Of a DNA stretch of 64,000 nucleotides, positions 8,357 to 17,644 are shown one piece after another. The stretch lies in NCBI RefSeq assembly GCF_001661345.1, contig NW_017962916.1:381369-445368 (forward strand), written 5' to 3'. Every line of letters starts with the position of its first letter. Position 1 is the stretch's first letter. Origin of the DNA: Ascoidea rubescens DSM 1968. Taxonomy: Eukaryota; Ascomycota; Saccharomycetes; Ascoideales; Ascoideaceae. The notes beneath the pieces are model-generated. The model saw only the letters and a list, made by a program, of their open reading frames with translations, made no database searches and was not told the DNA's origin. Both the position numbers and the translations under genes were made by a program.

Positions 8357-8429
8357 TGCCTTCAGCCAGATTCAAACTAAGGGTCTCCTCATTACTAGAG
8401 AAGTGCCTTACCAACTTGGCCAGAAAGGC
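8357..8429 (-). tRNA. tRNA-Thr (anticodon AGU), possibly decaying
   Basis: The minus strand holds a 73-base tRNA with A box TGGCCAAGTTGG and anticodon loop CTAGTAA, anticodon AGT, both as in yeast tRNA-Thr(AGU), and discriminator A. D stem GCC/GGC is intact. A T-rich terminator follows (GTTTTTATTTTTTG on the minus strand). Weak points: acceptor pair 7-66 is C-T, anticodon stem pair 31-39 is T-T, T-stem pair 49-65 is C-C, and the B box reads GTTTGAATC instead of GTTCRANNC. So it may be a diverged but working gene or an early pseudogene. There is no intron. Confidence 0.8.
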
Positions 8430-8621
8430 ATAAACCCCAAGCTAAAAATCATTCAAATATTTTAATCAAAGACAGCAGTTTTTGTGTTATTTTTTGAACT
8501 TGAAACAACTTTTGGAGGAAATTACTATCAAATATTTAAAAATTAAAACTCTATAAATCCGTAAGATTCAATAAAAAACCAAAAAAAAAAGAAACTGTAA
8601 GAGGAAGACGAAGCAGCTCAA

Positions 8622-10823
8622 TCAAAATAGTGTAATCGAACTAATTGATTCATCTTCAATCAAAACCTCCCAGATACATCTGCGAAACCCATATAGTTTA
8701 CTAATGCCAAATTTGTTATGATTCTCTATTGACTGGTTCTCACTATCACTTTTGCTTTTAATACTTTCTTGACTAGTGTAGTTGTAATCGTCATGATTAT
8801 TATCCTTGTTATTATTAATGTTAGAATTTGTACGAATTTTCTCATTTAGCGTTTTTCCATCTTGCATTTGACCATTGGGATGACTAAACTGTTTGAAATC
8901 GTCGTTGATGTTCATGTCATTAATATCGTCATCGATAATCTCTATTGAATCGTTATCATCATCAATAAAGACTGGTTCATTGTAATCGTAGGGAGTGTTG
9001 TTCAGGATGTGATTTTTATTTTTGTTTCCAAGAAAGCCAAAGGTAAAGTTAGAGTTGTTAGCGCTGGAGGTTGATTTTCTACTGTTTTTATTTCTAGATT
9101 GATTAGTGTCACCGCGACTGGTTAGACATGAGTCATTAAAGAGATCATTTCTATCGATGAGAACGAATTTTGAAGATCTATCAAGAGAGTTGTTGCTAGT
9201 GCTTTCTGTGTCGTTATCGTTGTAGTTGTTGTTTATTTTGCATCGTTTGAAGTTCTCGCTGTCGATTTCGTAAAAGTACATTTCAGAAGTGGCCAAGTTT
9301 TTTGATGGATTTAAGGTCCAGTCCCAGTTTCGATGGGTGTTGTTATTGGTATCATAACCTTTCATGATCCAGTTGACTTTATTATACTTTTGAAAAAAGA
9401 GGGAGTTCGGTAGGTTATTGTAGATGATTATTTTCTTCAAGACTGAGCCCTTAATGTTATTGACGTCGTAGAGTAGATCAAAGCCGTAACGGAAGTAGTT
9501 GTGGAAGATTTTATTATTGGGAAAGATGGGATTGATGTTGTTATTGTCGATACTTGTATCCAGGTTGATGTTTTCAGATTGGTTATTGTTATTGGGCATG
9601 GGATTTTTTTTGTTTGGAAAGGAGTTTGGGGCATTGTTGTATATATCGTATCGCGAGTCAATTTTGAGATAAGTGGAATCAGGAGGCCCTAGATTGAAGA
9701 GAATATCTTGTTGAAAGGATTTGCCGATTTCCAAGACAAAGAAGTTGTTTAGTAGGCCATTATCGTCAGAGATGGTGTTTTTATCAGTATAGGTAGTGGA
9801 ATTGGATGAATCTTTTGTGGGGAATCTGAAATTCAAACGAAGATTACCGTTGAGCAAATCGATATCAATTCTGATTATTTTGTTATTTGTAGTGATGAAG
9901 GGCAGGAAGTTGAATGGCACTTTTGTATCGAGGGGCAGTTGATTTTGAAACTGCAAAAGATTTATTGATTTTAATTGTTTTTGGGCAATTGTAAAGGAGT
10001 TTTTTAGGTGATTGTTGAAAATGGATTTGAGTACGTTGTCCCATGTTTTTAAGAAGTTTGGATAGTACAAGATCAAAGAAGTGCACTCGAATTGGTTATT
10101 GGAGTCGTTGGATAAAACTGATACAATTCTTTCGTGGTCCTTTGACGATAGTTTATTGATGTTGTGTATCTTCAAGTTTTTGATGAACTTGTCATTGAGA
10201 TTGAAGCTGAAGGAGATGCCAGGATAGTTCAAGATGTATATGAATTGGTTGTTGTTTGAGTAGATCTTGCCAGGATAGGTGGGACCAAAGATCTTGTTGT
10301 ATATCAAGTTGAAGGAGGGGTTTTTGTTGTTTTTATTGAGCGAGTGGTATTTTTTGTTAGAGTAGTAGGTGTAGGTCAAGGAGTTTAGGTTTTTGAAGTT
10401 TATTATCTCGATGAGGATCAATAACTGTGTTATTGGGTCGAAAAGGAGTCGTAAGCCAAAATTTTTAATGTACAAAACGATGGGAGTTTCAAAGAGGGCC
10501 TTCTTCGAAGAAGCCAACTTGATGGCAATGTTGGTGGAAGCACTGGAGGGAGAGAGAGAGAGCTTGTTCAAAATGTAAAACAAAGAGGAGCCTAGCTTGA
10601 TGAAGCCTAGGCCCTGTGCAGGGACGATAGAGACAGAAGAAGTAGGGAACTTTTGGTGGTGCATTGCAAAGGAGTCTGGCGATGTTGGTGATGTTGGCGA
10701 TAGTGGTGTTGAGAAGGGTTGAGGAAGGTTGATTATATTATAGGTATGGAGATGGAAAGAGGGAGGCAAATCGAGCTGAGTCAAGATAAGACCAGCTCGA
10801 GATAACGCCTCCCAGCGCTCCAC
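8622..10823 (-). CDS. PHAF1/UPF0183-family protein with long Asn-rich insert
   Basis: In animals PHAF1 (C16orf70) binds phosphoinositides with BCAS3 at forming autophagosomes; the fungal role is not established. The frame codes 733 residues. Family blocks in order: VPAQGLGFIKLGSSL (67-81), NFGLRLLFDPITQLLILIEI (121-140), IFGPTYPG (178-185), YPGISFSF (200-207), LGPPDSTYLKIDSRYDIYN (378-396), NYFRYGFDLLYD (442-453) and NLPNSLFFQKYNKVNW (470-485). Residues about 490-708 are an Asn/Asp/Ser-rich low-complexity stretch, followed by an ending (LYGFRRCIWEVL..SSITLF) that looks like the family's last strand, so the stretch is probably an insert. Family members are usually near 400-450 residues. The first 53 residues are Pro/Ser-rich and the start may be Met54 (10664), 13 residues before the first family block. 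The gene ahead of it stops only 106 bases upstream of Met1, another reason to prefer Met54. Confidence 0.85.
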   Translation of the reverse strand: MERWEALSRAGLILTQLDLPPSFHLHTYNIINLPQPFSTPLSPTSPTSPDSFAMHHQKFPTSSVSIVPAQGLGFIKLGSSLFYILNKLSLSPSSASTNIAIKLASSKKALFETPIVLYIKNFGLRLLFDPITQLLILIEIINFKNLNSLTYTYYSNKKYHSLNKNNKNPSFNLIYNKIFGPTYPGKIYSNNNQFIYILNYPGISFSFNLNDKFIKNLKIHNINKLSSKDHERIVSVLSNDSNNQFECTSLILYYPNFLKTWDNVLKSIFNNHLKNSFTIAQKQLKSINLLQFQNQLPLDTKVPFNFLPFITTNNKIIRIDIDLLNGNLRLNFRFPTKDSSNSTTYTDKNTISDDNGLLNNFFVLEIGKSFQQDILFNLGPPDSTYLKIDSRYDIYNNAPNSFPNKKNPMPNNNNQSENINLDTSIDNNNINPIFPNNKIFHNYFRYGFDLLYDVNNIKGSVLKKIIIYNNLPNSLFFQKYNKVNWIMKGYDTNNNTHRNWDWTLNPSKNLATSEMYFYEIDSENFKRCKINNNYNDNDTESTSNNSLDRSSKFVLIDRNDLFNDSCLTSRGDTNQSRNKNSRKSTSSANNSNFTFGFLGNKNKNHILNNTPYDYNEPVFIDDDNDSIEIIDDDINDMNINDDFKQFSHPNGQMQDGKTLNEKIRTNSNINNNKDNNHDDYNYTSQESIKSKSDSENQSIENHNKFGISKLYGFRRCIWEVLIEDESISSITLF

Positions 10824-10929
10824 GCGATGTTCCAGCGCTTATCAGTATAGTATAGAGGTGATAAGAAGGTGGGAGGATGGTGATAAGATGGTGCTGGTGA
10901 GGAAGATGGCACTGAGGAAGATCCTACTG

Positions 10930-12159
10930 CTACGTGGCGTTTGTATGTGAGATGAGCTCGAAGTATTTCTGGGCATAGCATCTATAGGCACTGTTCTCCC
11001 ACTCCACCACAATCTTCCTCACACGCAGCAAAAGCTCGCCGGTGGTGCTGTGCTGGAACTGAAGCCCCAACTGACGGCCCATCTTCACAAATGTCTTGAG
11101 CATCTTGGGCTCCAAGTACTGCTGTTCCGTCAAGTCGTAGAAGGCCAACAACGAGATGACAAAGTTGAGCCTGGGATAGCTCTTGGGAATGTTGCGCACC
11201 ACCTCTTCGATCAGCGTCTGGCTGCCAATGAGTGGGAGCTGGTACACGATGGGCCTGTTGGGCATTCCACTCTTCTCGATGCACTGTGCAAGCATCAACG
11301 ACGACGACAACTCGTTCGCCATCACTCTCTCCTCTCCACCCTTCCGGTGCTGCCCACTGCTGGCATTCTCTGCTTTGTCTTCAGAGTAGATGTACTTGAA
11401 GTCGTGCAAGTTTCTGAGCTTGTTTCGGATTTGGAACTTGAACTCGAGGAAGCTCAACTTGTCTATCCAGAAACAGTTGTTGAACTTGTCATCCTCATCC
11501 TCTTCGTTGTCGTAATAACTCTTGTTTTCAATCTCTTTGTAGCTGGAATTGTAGTTGCTGCTTTCGGGTTCTGCTTCTTCTGGCGATCTACCCTTCTCGT
11601 ACTTCTCTCCATATTTCCTTTTCTCTTCCTCCTGTTTCTCCTTCTTCTGCGATATTATTTTTTCAAGCAACACTTTCTTGTTTGCCAATTGTCGTCTCTT
11701 GAGCTCACTCACTTTGTCAACATAGTATATGCCCTTCACCAACAACGCCCTCGTGGTAATCTCTGGCTTGATTACACACGACGCATACTTCCTCTCCATT
11801 TTTGTTTTCAAGCTGAAATATGCCGTTAAAAAACTATCAAAGTAACTGGGATAATGGAACTCATGGTCGAGCATCATCTTTTGAAAGAACTCAATTATCT
11901 CACTGTCTGTCTTGCTGATAGTGTTGAACTTGACCAAAATATAACTACATGTCTTGATACAGGCTACTGCCCTGATATAGTACCCAATCTCCTGGAGAAA
12001 ATTTCGTGATAACCCTTTAATCTCCCCTTTAGATCCCAAATGATGGATGATAGAATCAATCAACGGCTTGGTCATGATACTTATCAAACTATCGATGTCA
12101 ACTTCAAATTGTATATTAAATTCACTACTCATCGTCTTTCTTTTTTTCAATTTCATCAA
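10930..12159 (-). CDS. Unidentified protein, tandem paralogue 1
   Basis: The product has 409 residues (400 if Met10 at 12132, MSSEFNIQFE, is the start). No known domain recognised. An amino-terminal helical part (DSLISIMTKPLIDSIIHHLG; YYIRAVACIKT) is followed by a Lys/Glu-rich probable coiled coil (about 165-205: RRQLANKKVLLEKIISQKKE and on), an acidic Asn/Ser linker, then a carboxyl domain with FWIDKLSFLEFKFQIRNKL and NIPKSYPRLNFVISLL, ending near VVEWENSAYRCYAQKYFEL. The same blocks appear in the same order in the next gene at 13283-14233, so the two are tandem diverged copies. Codon use is more GC-rich in the carboxyl half than in its neighbours. No signal peptide or membrane span. The spacer upstream carries an 11-bp minisatellite. 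I assign no function. Confidence 0.8.
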   Translation of the reverse strand: MMKLKKRKTMSSEFNIQFEVDIDSLISIMTKPLIDSIIHHLGSKGEIKGLSRNFLQEIGYYIRAVACIKTCSYILVKFNTISKTDSEIIEFFQKMMLDHEFHYPSYFDSFLTAYFSLKTKMERKYASCVIKPEITTRALLVKGIYYVDKVSELKRRQLANKKVLLEKIISQKKEKQEEEKRKYGEKYEKGRSPEEAEPESSNYNSSYKEIENKSYYDNEEDEDDKFNNCFWIDKLSFLEFKFQIRNKLRNLHDFKYIYSEDKAENASSGQHRKGGEERVMANELSSSLMLAQCIEKSGMPNRPIVYQLPLIGSQTLIEEVVRNIPKSYPRLNFVISLLAFYDLTEQQYLEPKMLKTFVKMGRQLGLQFQHSTTGELLLRVRKIVVEWENSAYRCYAQKYFELISHTNAT

Positions 12160-13282
12160 TCGACTGTCTAATTGATTGACGATTTCTCTAGTTGACTGAT
12201 TTTCTACCTTTTGTTATTTCCACAAATGAACAGCCACTGATATATTTATACATTTCCATGCTCTGCATAGTTACTCGATTTTCTTTATATTAGTAACAAT
12301 CTTCTTCCTTTCATGGAAATTCTATAACTTCAAATTAAACTTCGTTTTGATCGAAATTTTTGATCAAATTTCCTTGAATCTCTCCTAAAACATTTCTCTA
12401 CTTTCTAAAAAACTTTTCCAAACCTTTTCCAAACCTTTTTCAAATCTTTTCCAAACCTTTTTCAAATCTTTTTCAAATCTTTTTCAAACCTTTTTCAAAT
12501 CTTTTCCAAATCTTTTGCAACACTGTTGCAAAACACTTTAAAACTTTCTGAAAATCCCAATTTAATCTCAAAATGTCTAAAACCTTTTACCTTTCTTAAA
12601 ACTTATATATCGTACAAACCTCCAAAGCTTCTCAACTCTGCACCATAACATATTTCACATTTTTCTAATGACCCATAAATAGCTTCAGCAACCTTTCTCT
12701 CTCTTCCAATTGAACAATCTTCCTTATCAATTTTTTCTTGCTAATGCTCTACAACTCTCACCACTCAACCACATCTACAGACTACTCTGATCGTATCATT
12801 TACTCAAAACTTTCAATTCCAATTCTCAAAACTTTCTATTGTTCACTTACATCTCTGGACTACACACCTGCCATCTTCTACAAAATTAAAGTTAACTGTT
12901 AAAGAATTATTGAATGTGAATTTCAACTGATATTCTCTTCAACTACACACTACTCAACCAACTTCATAACGACTAATCCAATAACTTTGACTTATTAATT
13001 GCTTTTACAATTATTCTACACACTTTCTTGTCCACTTTATCCACCATTGCTCCATTTGTCTTCCTTATCTCATATTTTTTGTAAAAATGTGGTAAGATTT
13101 ATTCCTCTTGGGTTATGACAAACTCATATCACTATGGAATTTAAGTTAATAAAATTTCTCTCTAAGGAATTATATTTCAATTTGCCTGTTTTTTCTTGGT
13201 GGTGTCTTGAACCAATTAATTGTCAACTCTCTTTTTCTATCACTTACCACTAGCAAATACCTCTTTTCACCAACACCTCCAC
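12160..13282. other. Intergenic spacer between the tandem paralogues
   Basis: About 1.1 kb, pyrimidine-rich on the plus strand, AT-rich, with an 11-bp tandem repeat array at 12413-12511. I see no gene or RNA. It is unusually long for this gene block. Confidence 0.6.
12413..12511. repeat. 11-bp minisatellite, nine units
   Basis: Nine contiguous 11-base units alternate between CTTTTCCAAAC and CTTTTTCAAAT types (with single mixed forms), followed by a tenth degenerate unit. The array lies about 250-380 bases upstream of the paralogue 1 start, so it may lie in its promoter. Periodicity of exactly 11 bases is near one helical turn. Confidence 0.85.
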
Positions 13283-14233
13283 TCAGTCAAACTCAAAGTA
13301 ATCCTTTAATAAATTAAACGAGTCACTCGTCTCCCACCTTTCAATTATAGTTAACGTACTTTCAATTAGCTCCTTAGGATTCATTTCAATCACATTGAGT
13401 TTCAAAACATCTTCAATAACACTTCTTAATCTTATTTTGTCTTTTATTTTGCCATTTATATATCTTTCATTAAATTCCTCCTCTCTTAATCTGCTCAATT
13501 TTATTAGCTCTATCACAACTGCATAGTTTGGAAAGCTCTTAGGAATTTGCTCTGTTATCATTTTAGTATCACTGTGTTTACTAATTCTTGGGATTGAATA
13601 GACATATGTTTTTGGGTTCTTGAAGCACTTGGGCTCGATGTCATTTATCTTAATATTAATATCAACTCCAATATCAATTTTCATCTTAATATCACTGATC
13701 TCTCTGAGTTTTCTTTTTAACTTTATCATAAACTTCTTATACCCACAACCATCGAGCCATATGTAATTCTCATTCTCCCTTTTACAATCATCTCCACTGA
13801 TATGCTCTAACTCACCACCTTCGACTCCTTCACCATCATTCAAATCTTTCACATAATTTATTGCCTTCCATAGTAGAACCCTTTCAATTAGCTTTGGATG
13901 GTACACAATCGTTGTATAGTTTTTATCAATCACCTCAAGTAGTGCCTCATCAAGCTCTTTGGGCCAGCTTATATAGCTGGAGGAACTCCAAAAAAATGTA
14001 TCAATTTCATCGTCAAACTCACAACACCTATTGTTGTTCAAATGCTTGGTCGTTCTAATATACCCAATCGCTTTTATATAACTTATTAACCTATTGCAAA
14101 AGATCTCAGGAAAACTGTTTTTCAATCCAACAGTTTCTTCAAGATGACAGGGAATCCTATGATTCAAGAATAAATCAATTTCTGCAATAAAATTATCTTC
14201 TTTCATTTTTTTAATTATTATCAACGTTCTCAA
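13283..14233 (-). CDS. Unidentified protein, tandem paralogue 2
   Basis: 316 residues (307 if Met10 at 14206 is the start). It shares ordered blocks with paralogue 1: FCNRLISYIKAIGYIRT against FLQEIGYYIRAVACIKT; ERVLLWKAINYVKDL against TRALLVKGIYYVDKV; IWLDGCGYKKFMIKLKRKL against FWIDKLSFLEFKFQIRNKL; QIPKSFPNYAVVIELI against NIPKSYPRLNFVISLL; and a shared ending (IERWETSD..LKDYFEF against VVEWENSA..AQKYFEL). It lacks the Lys/Glu coiled coil of its neighbour, which accounts for most of the length difference. Identity is low, so the duplication is old or the genes evolve fast. No membrane span, zinc motif or signal peptide. Upstream lies the 3' end of the Zn2Cys6 gene. Function unknown. Confidence 0.8.
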   Translation of the reverse strand: MRTLIIIKKMKEDNFIAEIDLFLNHRIPCHLEETVGLKNSFPEIFCNRLISYIKAIGYIRTTKHLNNNRCCEFDDEIDTFFWSSSSYISWPKELDEALLEVIDKNYTTIVYHPKLIERVLLWKAINYVKDLNDGEGVEGGELEHISGDDCKRENENYIWLDGCGYKKFMIKLKRKLREISDIKMKIDIGVDINIKINDIEPKCFKNPKTYVYSIPRISKHSDTKMITEQIPKSFPNYAVVIELIKLSRLREEEFNERYINGKIKDKIRLRSVIEDVLKLNVIEMNPKELIESTLTIIERWETSDSFNLLKDYFEFD

Positions 14234-14944
14234 AGATTTTGAAAATCACTATCTTCAAAAAAAAATTCATTCCAGGTTCATTTGATTTCACTTATATACA
14301 AACACTCCTGCTCTATTGAAGTTTGTATTCACTTTTATAAAATTTACATTGTTTGATCTAAAATTCTAGTCAAATTGAATTCGACTAACGTTTGCATTTC
14401 AAAATGAGCTGATTTTGACATCCAACCAAACTTTTTACCCCTTGGGTGCCTTCAACTCAATGTAATTATATTCACCTCAAGGTTATTATTTATGTTTGCC
14501 CTAACGAAGAAACGTACATTTGCTTAATTGTGGTCTTTCCCTTTTCTTTTCTTGAAAGGTGAAACTTATTACTACGAATTTCATCCCATTTCCAAAGAAT
14601 ATGAAATCACTTTTAACGTCTTTATCCATTTACACAATTCGACACAAAAAAATTGAAATATCTAAACTGGTTGCAAAAAAAACAAAAGTTTACAAAATTA
14701 ACTAGAGAACCTCATCTAAAGATAGGGCCTTTCAAATTTCTTTTAGACATAAAACTCCAAAATGCTCTCCAGTATCAACCAAAGTTTATTTCTATCTAAC
14801 CCACGCCTTAAAACCTGATGATCCACCAAACCCCATTATCCTCTAATCTTTATCATCTTGTTTTGATGGTGGATTTCATACGATAATAAATATCATTCTA
14901 TCTTTTATTTTAGCTAATACAGCAGTTGCTTGACTTGTTAAAGT
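14234..14944. other. Intergenic spacer, AT-rich
   Basis: About 710 bases between paralogue 2 and the Zn2Cys6 gene. Scattered A- and T-runs; no gene, RNA or repeat that I can support. Confidence 0.6.
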
Positions 14945-17644
14945 TTACCTTTCAAAATCAGCCAAAAATGAAGGAAATCCAAAAACTGATTCAAACATAA
15001 GCCCGGTAGTCATTTCATCAAAACAGTTGTCTGAAGTAAATGAATCTGAGGGACTACAAATATTATCCTTATTACAAAAGCCCAGTTTTTCCTGATCAAT
15101 ATCATCTTCATTACAAACTTTGCCAACCAGTGTATGTTTTTTATCACTTCTGTGAAGATCAGGTTTAGCGGCATTTTGAGTATTATTACTTGTTCGCTGA
15201 TCAACCCAGTCTTTTGAAATGGTTTTATTGGTCGATTCCCCATTTGAATATAATTTAGTGTTTGAAGCAGATGGACTGACTGAAAATTTCCAAAAGTTCT
15301 GGCCACGATTTTCCTTATTTTTATAGTTGTAGACATTGATGCTGATTTTGACTATGGTTCTCAATAAATCATCAAGAACTTTGAATCTTTCATCACAACA
15401 TTCCGGATCAAATTTGGAAAAAAACAGTTTGTGGTAGTTTATTAATATCTGGATATCATTTTTGGCCGTTTCTGACTTAGGCACCGCTAAAATTGAGCAA
15501 AACAACACCAGAAATGAAATCATTGGATATATTAACATCCAATTGGCCGATAGCACAAGGTTTCGGTCAAATTTCTGAAAAATAATCAAAAGCTTTCTCG
15601 CAGCTGTTGAAGTGTTAATATACAAAGAATGACCAGGGTCGGATTTTGCAAACCCTTTGCCATTATTGGAATTTATTGGCATTTCACCGGCAGTTGAACT
15701 ATTTGTGGAGTATATCACATTTGTTCGATGCCTAATAACAATTAAATTAATGGACATGACTAAGAAATAATACTTCTGATGGGTCATCAAGACATGATAA
15801 TATAGCTCATAGGATTTAACTTGGTTTCTGTCATTATTTTTAAACAGTGATAAGTGAATCTCTGTTCCTGGTTTTATAAGGTCGGGGTTGAATTTTCTCC
15901 AGGTTTCAAGCTTTTTGATTAAGTTATCTGCAATATCCATTACATCTTTTAACGATTTGTTTCCTAAGGCTTTTGCACCTAAAAGATTTTCGTATGCCAG
16001 CGATGATATTTCATCTAAGGAACTGTATAAAAATGAGATTACTAATTTTGAAGAAAAATGATTAACCATAAAAAACTTATTCAAGTATTCAGACAAAAGT
16101 GCTTCTTCACAATTGTTTAAATTGCTTTCTAATTTAAATAATTTAGTCATAATATCTAAGTATTCTTGCTTGGAACTCATTGTAACATTACTAATATTGA
16201 TGATGGGGGGTCTACCTGATCTCAAAGAAAATGAAGAGTCTAAACTCAAACAAAGAAACCAAATAAATTTCTTTTTTAAGGCAGTTTTTTCATCAATTCC
16301 TTTATAATTCTCTTTTCTATCAAGGCCAATTTGTTGGGCAAACCTAACAGCAGTAGATAACAACATATAATTTATCTTTGAAAGAAAAGTATTATCGTTA
16401 AAAATGGCCAATAATAATAAAGCTTTTATTGTTTCAATACCTTCACAAAAGATGCAAACACAATGAAAGTAATAAATGGAGTTTAGGAAATAAGAATGTT
16501 TCATCAATTTCAAATCTAAAATCTGATATTGATTATTGAAAAACAACAATATCTCCTCTTTTGATTTTGAATTCAACAAAACTGAAGTTGCCATTGATAG
16601 TACCAAATTCATTAGCAATAACTCGGAGTAATTGAGCTTCTTTTCAGGTTCATTGGCATAATACAGATGAAACAAAGAGAGGACTTCATCTTTATCCACA
16701 ATATAAAATGGAAATGGAAGATCTTTTAATATTAGCAATAAAGAAAAAGCGGTAGATTGATTTGGTAAGGGTTTTATGGAAGAAGAGCTAATTGGTTCTG
16801 TCCAATGTTTTGACTGGGAAATAATGATATTTTGAATGCTCAAGGATAAATCCTTGAATATCCCTGTAAAATTAATTGTGCCTGGAAGAGTGTTTTGAAT
16901 CCATTTTGACCATCTGGAGTTAAAAATGAAAAATGGGTCATCAGAATATAACGATGAAATGTGATAAGGGTGCAAAGTTTTCGTTAATTTATTAAGCATT
17001 GTTGAAGAATCAGAGTTATTTGGGACATGTATTTTCAAAAACTGTTCGCTCTGATCAGATTGTTCTGTGGAAAAATCATTAACGGATTGAATTTTTTCTT
17101 CTTGAATAGCTTCCCTTTTATATTTTGAAGCATTTGAAGAATTAGATTTTAAATCAAATGGAACAAGTTCTTGGTTGGGGAACTCCTGTTCATTTTCTCG
17201 ATTAATGGATAAATCAGTTGTTTCAACAGTGAAAGGAGTAGTATTCACGTTCGTTTGAGTTAGTTTTTCATTTATATTAACCAACAAGCCTTCGATGGAG
17301 GTTAATTTTTCATTTAATTGCTTGAGAGTGGGCTTCTTTGGATGTCTTTTGTTCCCAAAAGTGGAAGAAATTCGTTTGCGAACAACCAGTCTCTTTTTAG
17401 GAACATAGTCATAGGAACAATTGCAGATGTAATCAATACAGTTAGAGCATGGTGTTTCGCCATTACATTTTATTTTTTTTTTTCGACATCCATCACAAGC
17501 TTTGCTTGTTCTGCAACGTTTTTGTTTTGGGATTTTATTCTGCTCTTCATCCAATAATTCAAGGGCTGTCAGATTCGGCCCTCCCAAAGAATTGAGATAC
17601 ACTTTTGGAGTATAATTTTTGATTTGAAAAACTTTTTCTGACAT
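14945..17644 (-). CDS. Zn(II)2Cys6 (Gal4-type) transcription factor
   Basis: A fungal binuclear zinc-cluster regulator that would bind CGG-type sites in the nucleus. The 899-residue protein has the cluster at residues 50-76: Cys50-x2-Cys53-x6-Cys60-x5-Cys66-x2-Cys69-x6-Cys76, within SKACDGCRKKKIKCNGETPC, followed by a basic linker (KKRLVVRKR) and a short Leu-heptad helix (LKQLNEKLTSIEGLLVNINE, about 103-122) for dimerisation. The middle, about 300-560, carries the fungal-specific transcription factor domain: MLLSTAVRFAQQIGLDRK, KFIWFLCLSLDSSFSLRSGR. The tail is Ser/Asn-rich and acidic, as in activation regions. The target pathway cannot be read from sequence; sugar-utilisation regulators share this layout but I make no claim. 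It is the last host gene before the relic-filled region. CGG triplets in its upstream DNA could allow self-control. Confidence 0.92.
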   Translation of the reverse strand: MSEKVFQIKNYTPKVYLNSLGGPNLTALELLDEEQNKIPKQKRCRTSKACDGCRKKKIKCNGETPCSNCIDYICNCSYDYVPKKRLVVRKRISSTFGNKRHPKKPTLKQLNEKLTSIEGLLVNINEKLTQTNVNTTPFTVETTDLSINRENEQEFPNQELVPFDLKSNSSNASKYKREAIQEEKIQSVNDFSTEQSDQSEQFLKIHVPNNSDSSTMLNKLTKTLHPYHISSLYSDDPFFIFNSRWSKWIQNTLPGTINFTGIFKDLSLSIQNIIISQSKHWTEPISSSSIKPLPNQSTAFSLLLILKDLPFPFYIVDKDEVLSLFHLYYANEPEKKLNYSELLLMNLVLSMATSVLLNSKSKEEILLFFNNQYQILDLKLMKHSYFLNSIYYFHCVCIFCEGIETIKALLLLAIFNDNTFLSKINYMLLSTAVRFAQQIGLDRKENYKGIDEKTALKKKFIWFLCLSLDSSFSLRSGRPPIINISNVTMSSKQEYLDIMTKLFKLESNLNNCEEALLSEYLNKFFMVNHFSSKLVISFLYSSLDEISSLAYENLLGAKALGNKSLKDVMDIADNLIKKLETWRKFNPDLIKPGTEIHLSLFKNNDRNQVKSYELYYHVLMTHQKYYFLVMSINLIVIRHRTNVIYSTNSSTAGEMPINSNNGKGFAKSDPGHSLYINTSTAARKLLIIFQKFDRNLVLSANWMLIYPMISFLVLFCSILAVPKSETAKNDIQILINYHKLFFSKFDPECCDERFKVLDDLLRTIVKISINVYNYKNKENRGQNFWKFSVSPSASNTKLYSNGESTNKTISKDWVDQRTSNNTQNAAKPDLHRSDKKHTLVGKVCNEDDIDQEKLGFCNKDNICSPSDSFTSDNCFDEMTTGLMFESVFGFPSFLADFER

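Larger units (their letters stand above)
8143..8621. other. Intergenic region holding a tRNA and a hairpin
   Basis: Spacer between the plus-strand membrane protein gene and the convergent end of the PHAF1-like gene. It has an 11-base T-run near 8280-8290, a perfect 9-bp inverted repeat, and a tRNA-Thr-like gene. The rest is plain AT-rich DNA. Confidence 0.6.

Noticed and set aside
11050-11829. 259-codon plus-strand open frame, rich in Leu, Val and Phe
   Set aside because: It is the antisense of paralogue 1, whose frame is longer and shares ordered blocks with its tandem neighbour. The Phe/Leu runs are the complement of Lys/Glu codons.
12160-13282. CRISPR-like or satellite array
   Set aside because: The only array is a short 11-bp minisatellite without spacers; CRISPR is not expected in a yeast.
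1-17644. Evidence for CUG codon reassignment
   Set aside because: CTG codons are few and fall at weakly conserved positions in the genes I could check, so neither standard nor altered code can be claimed.
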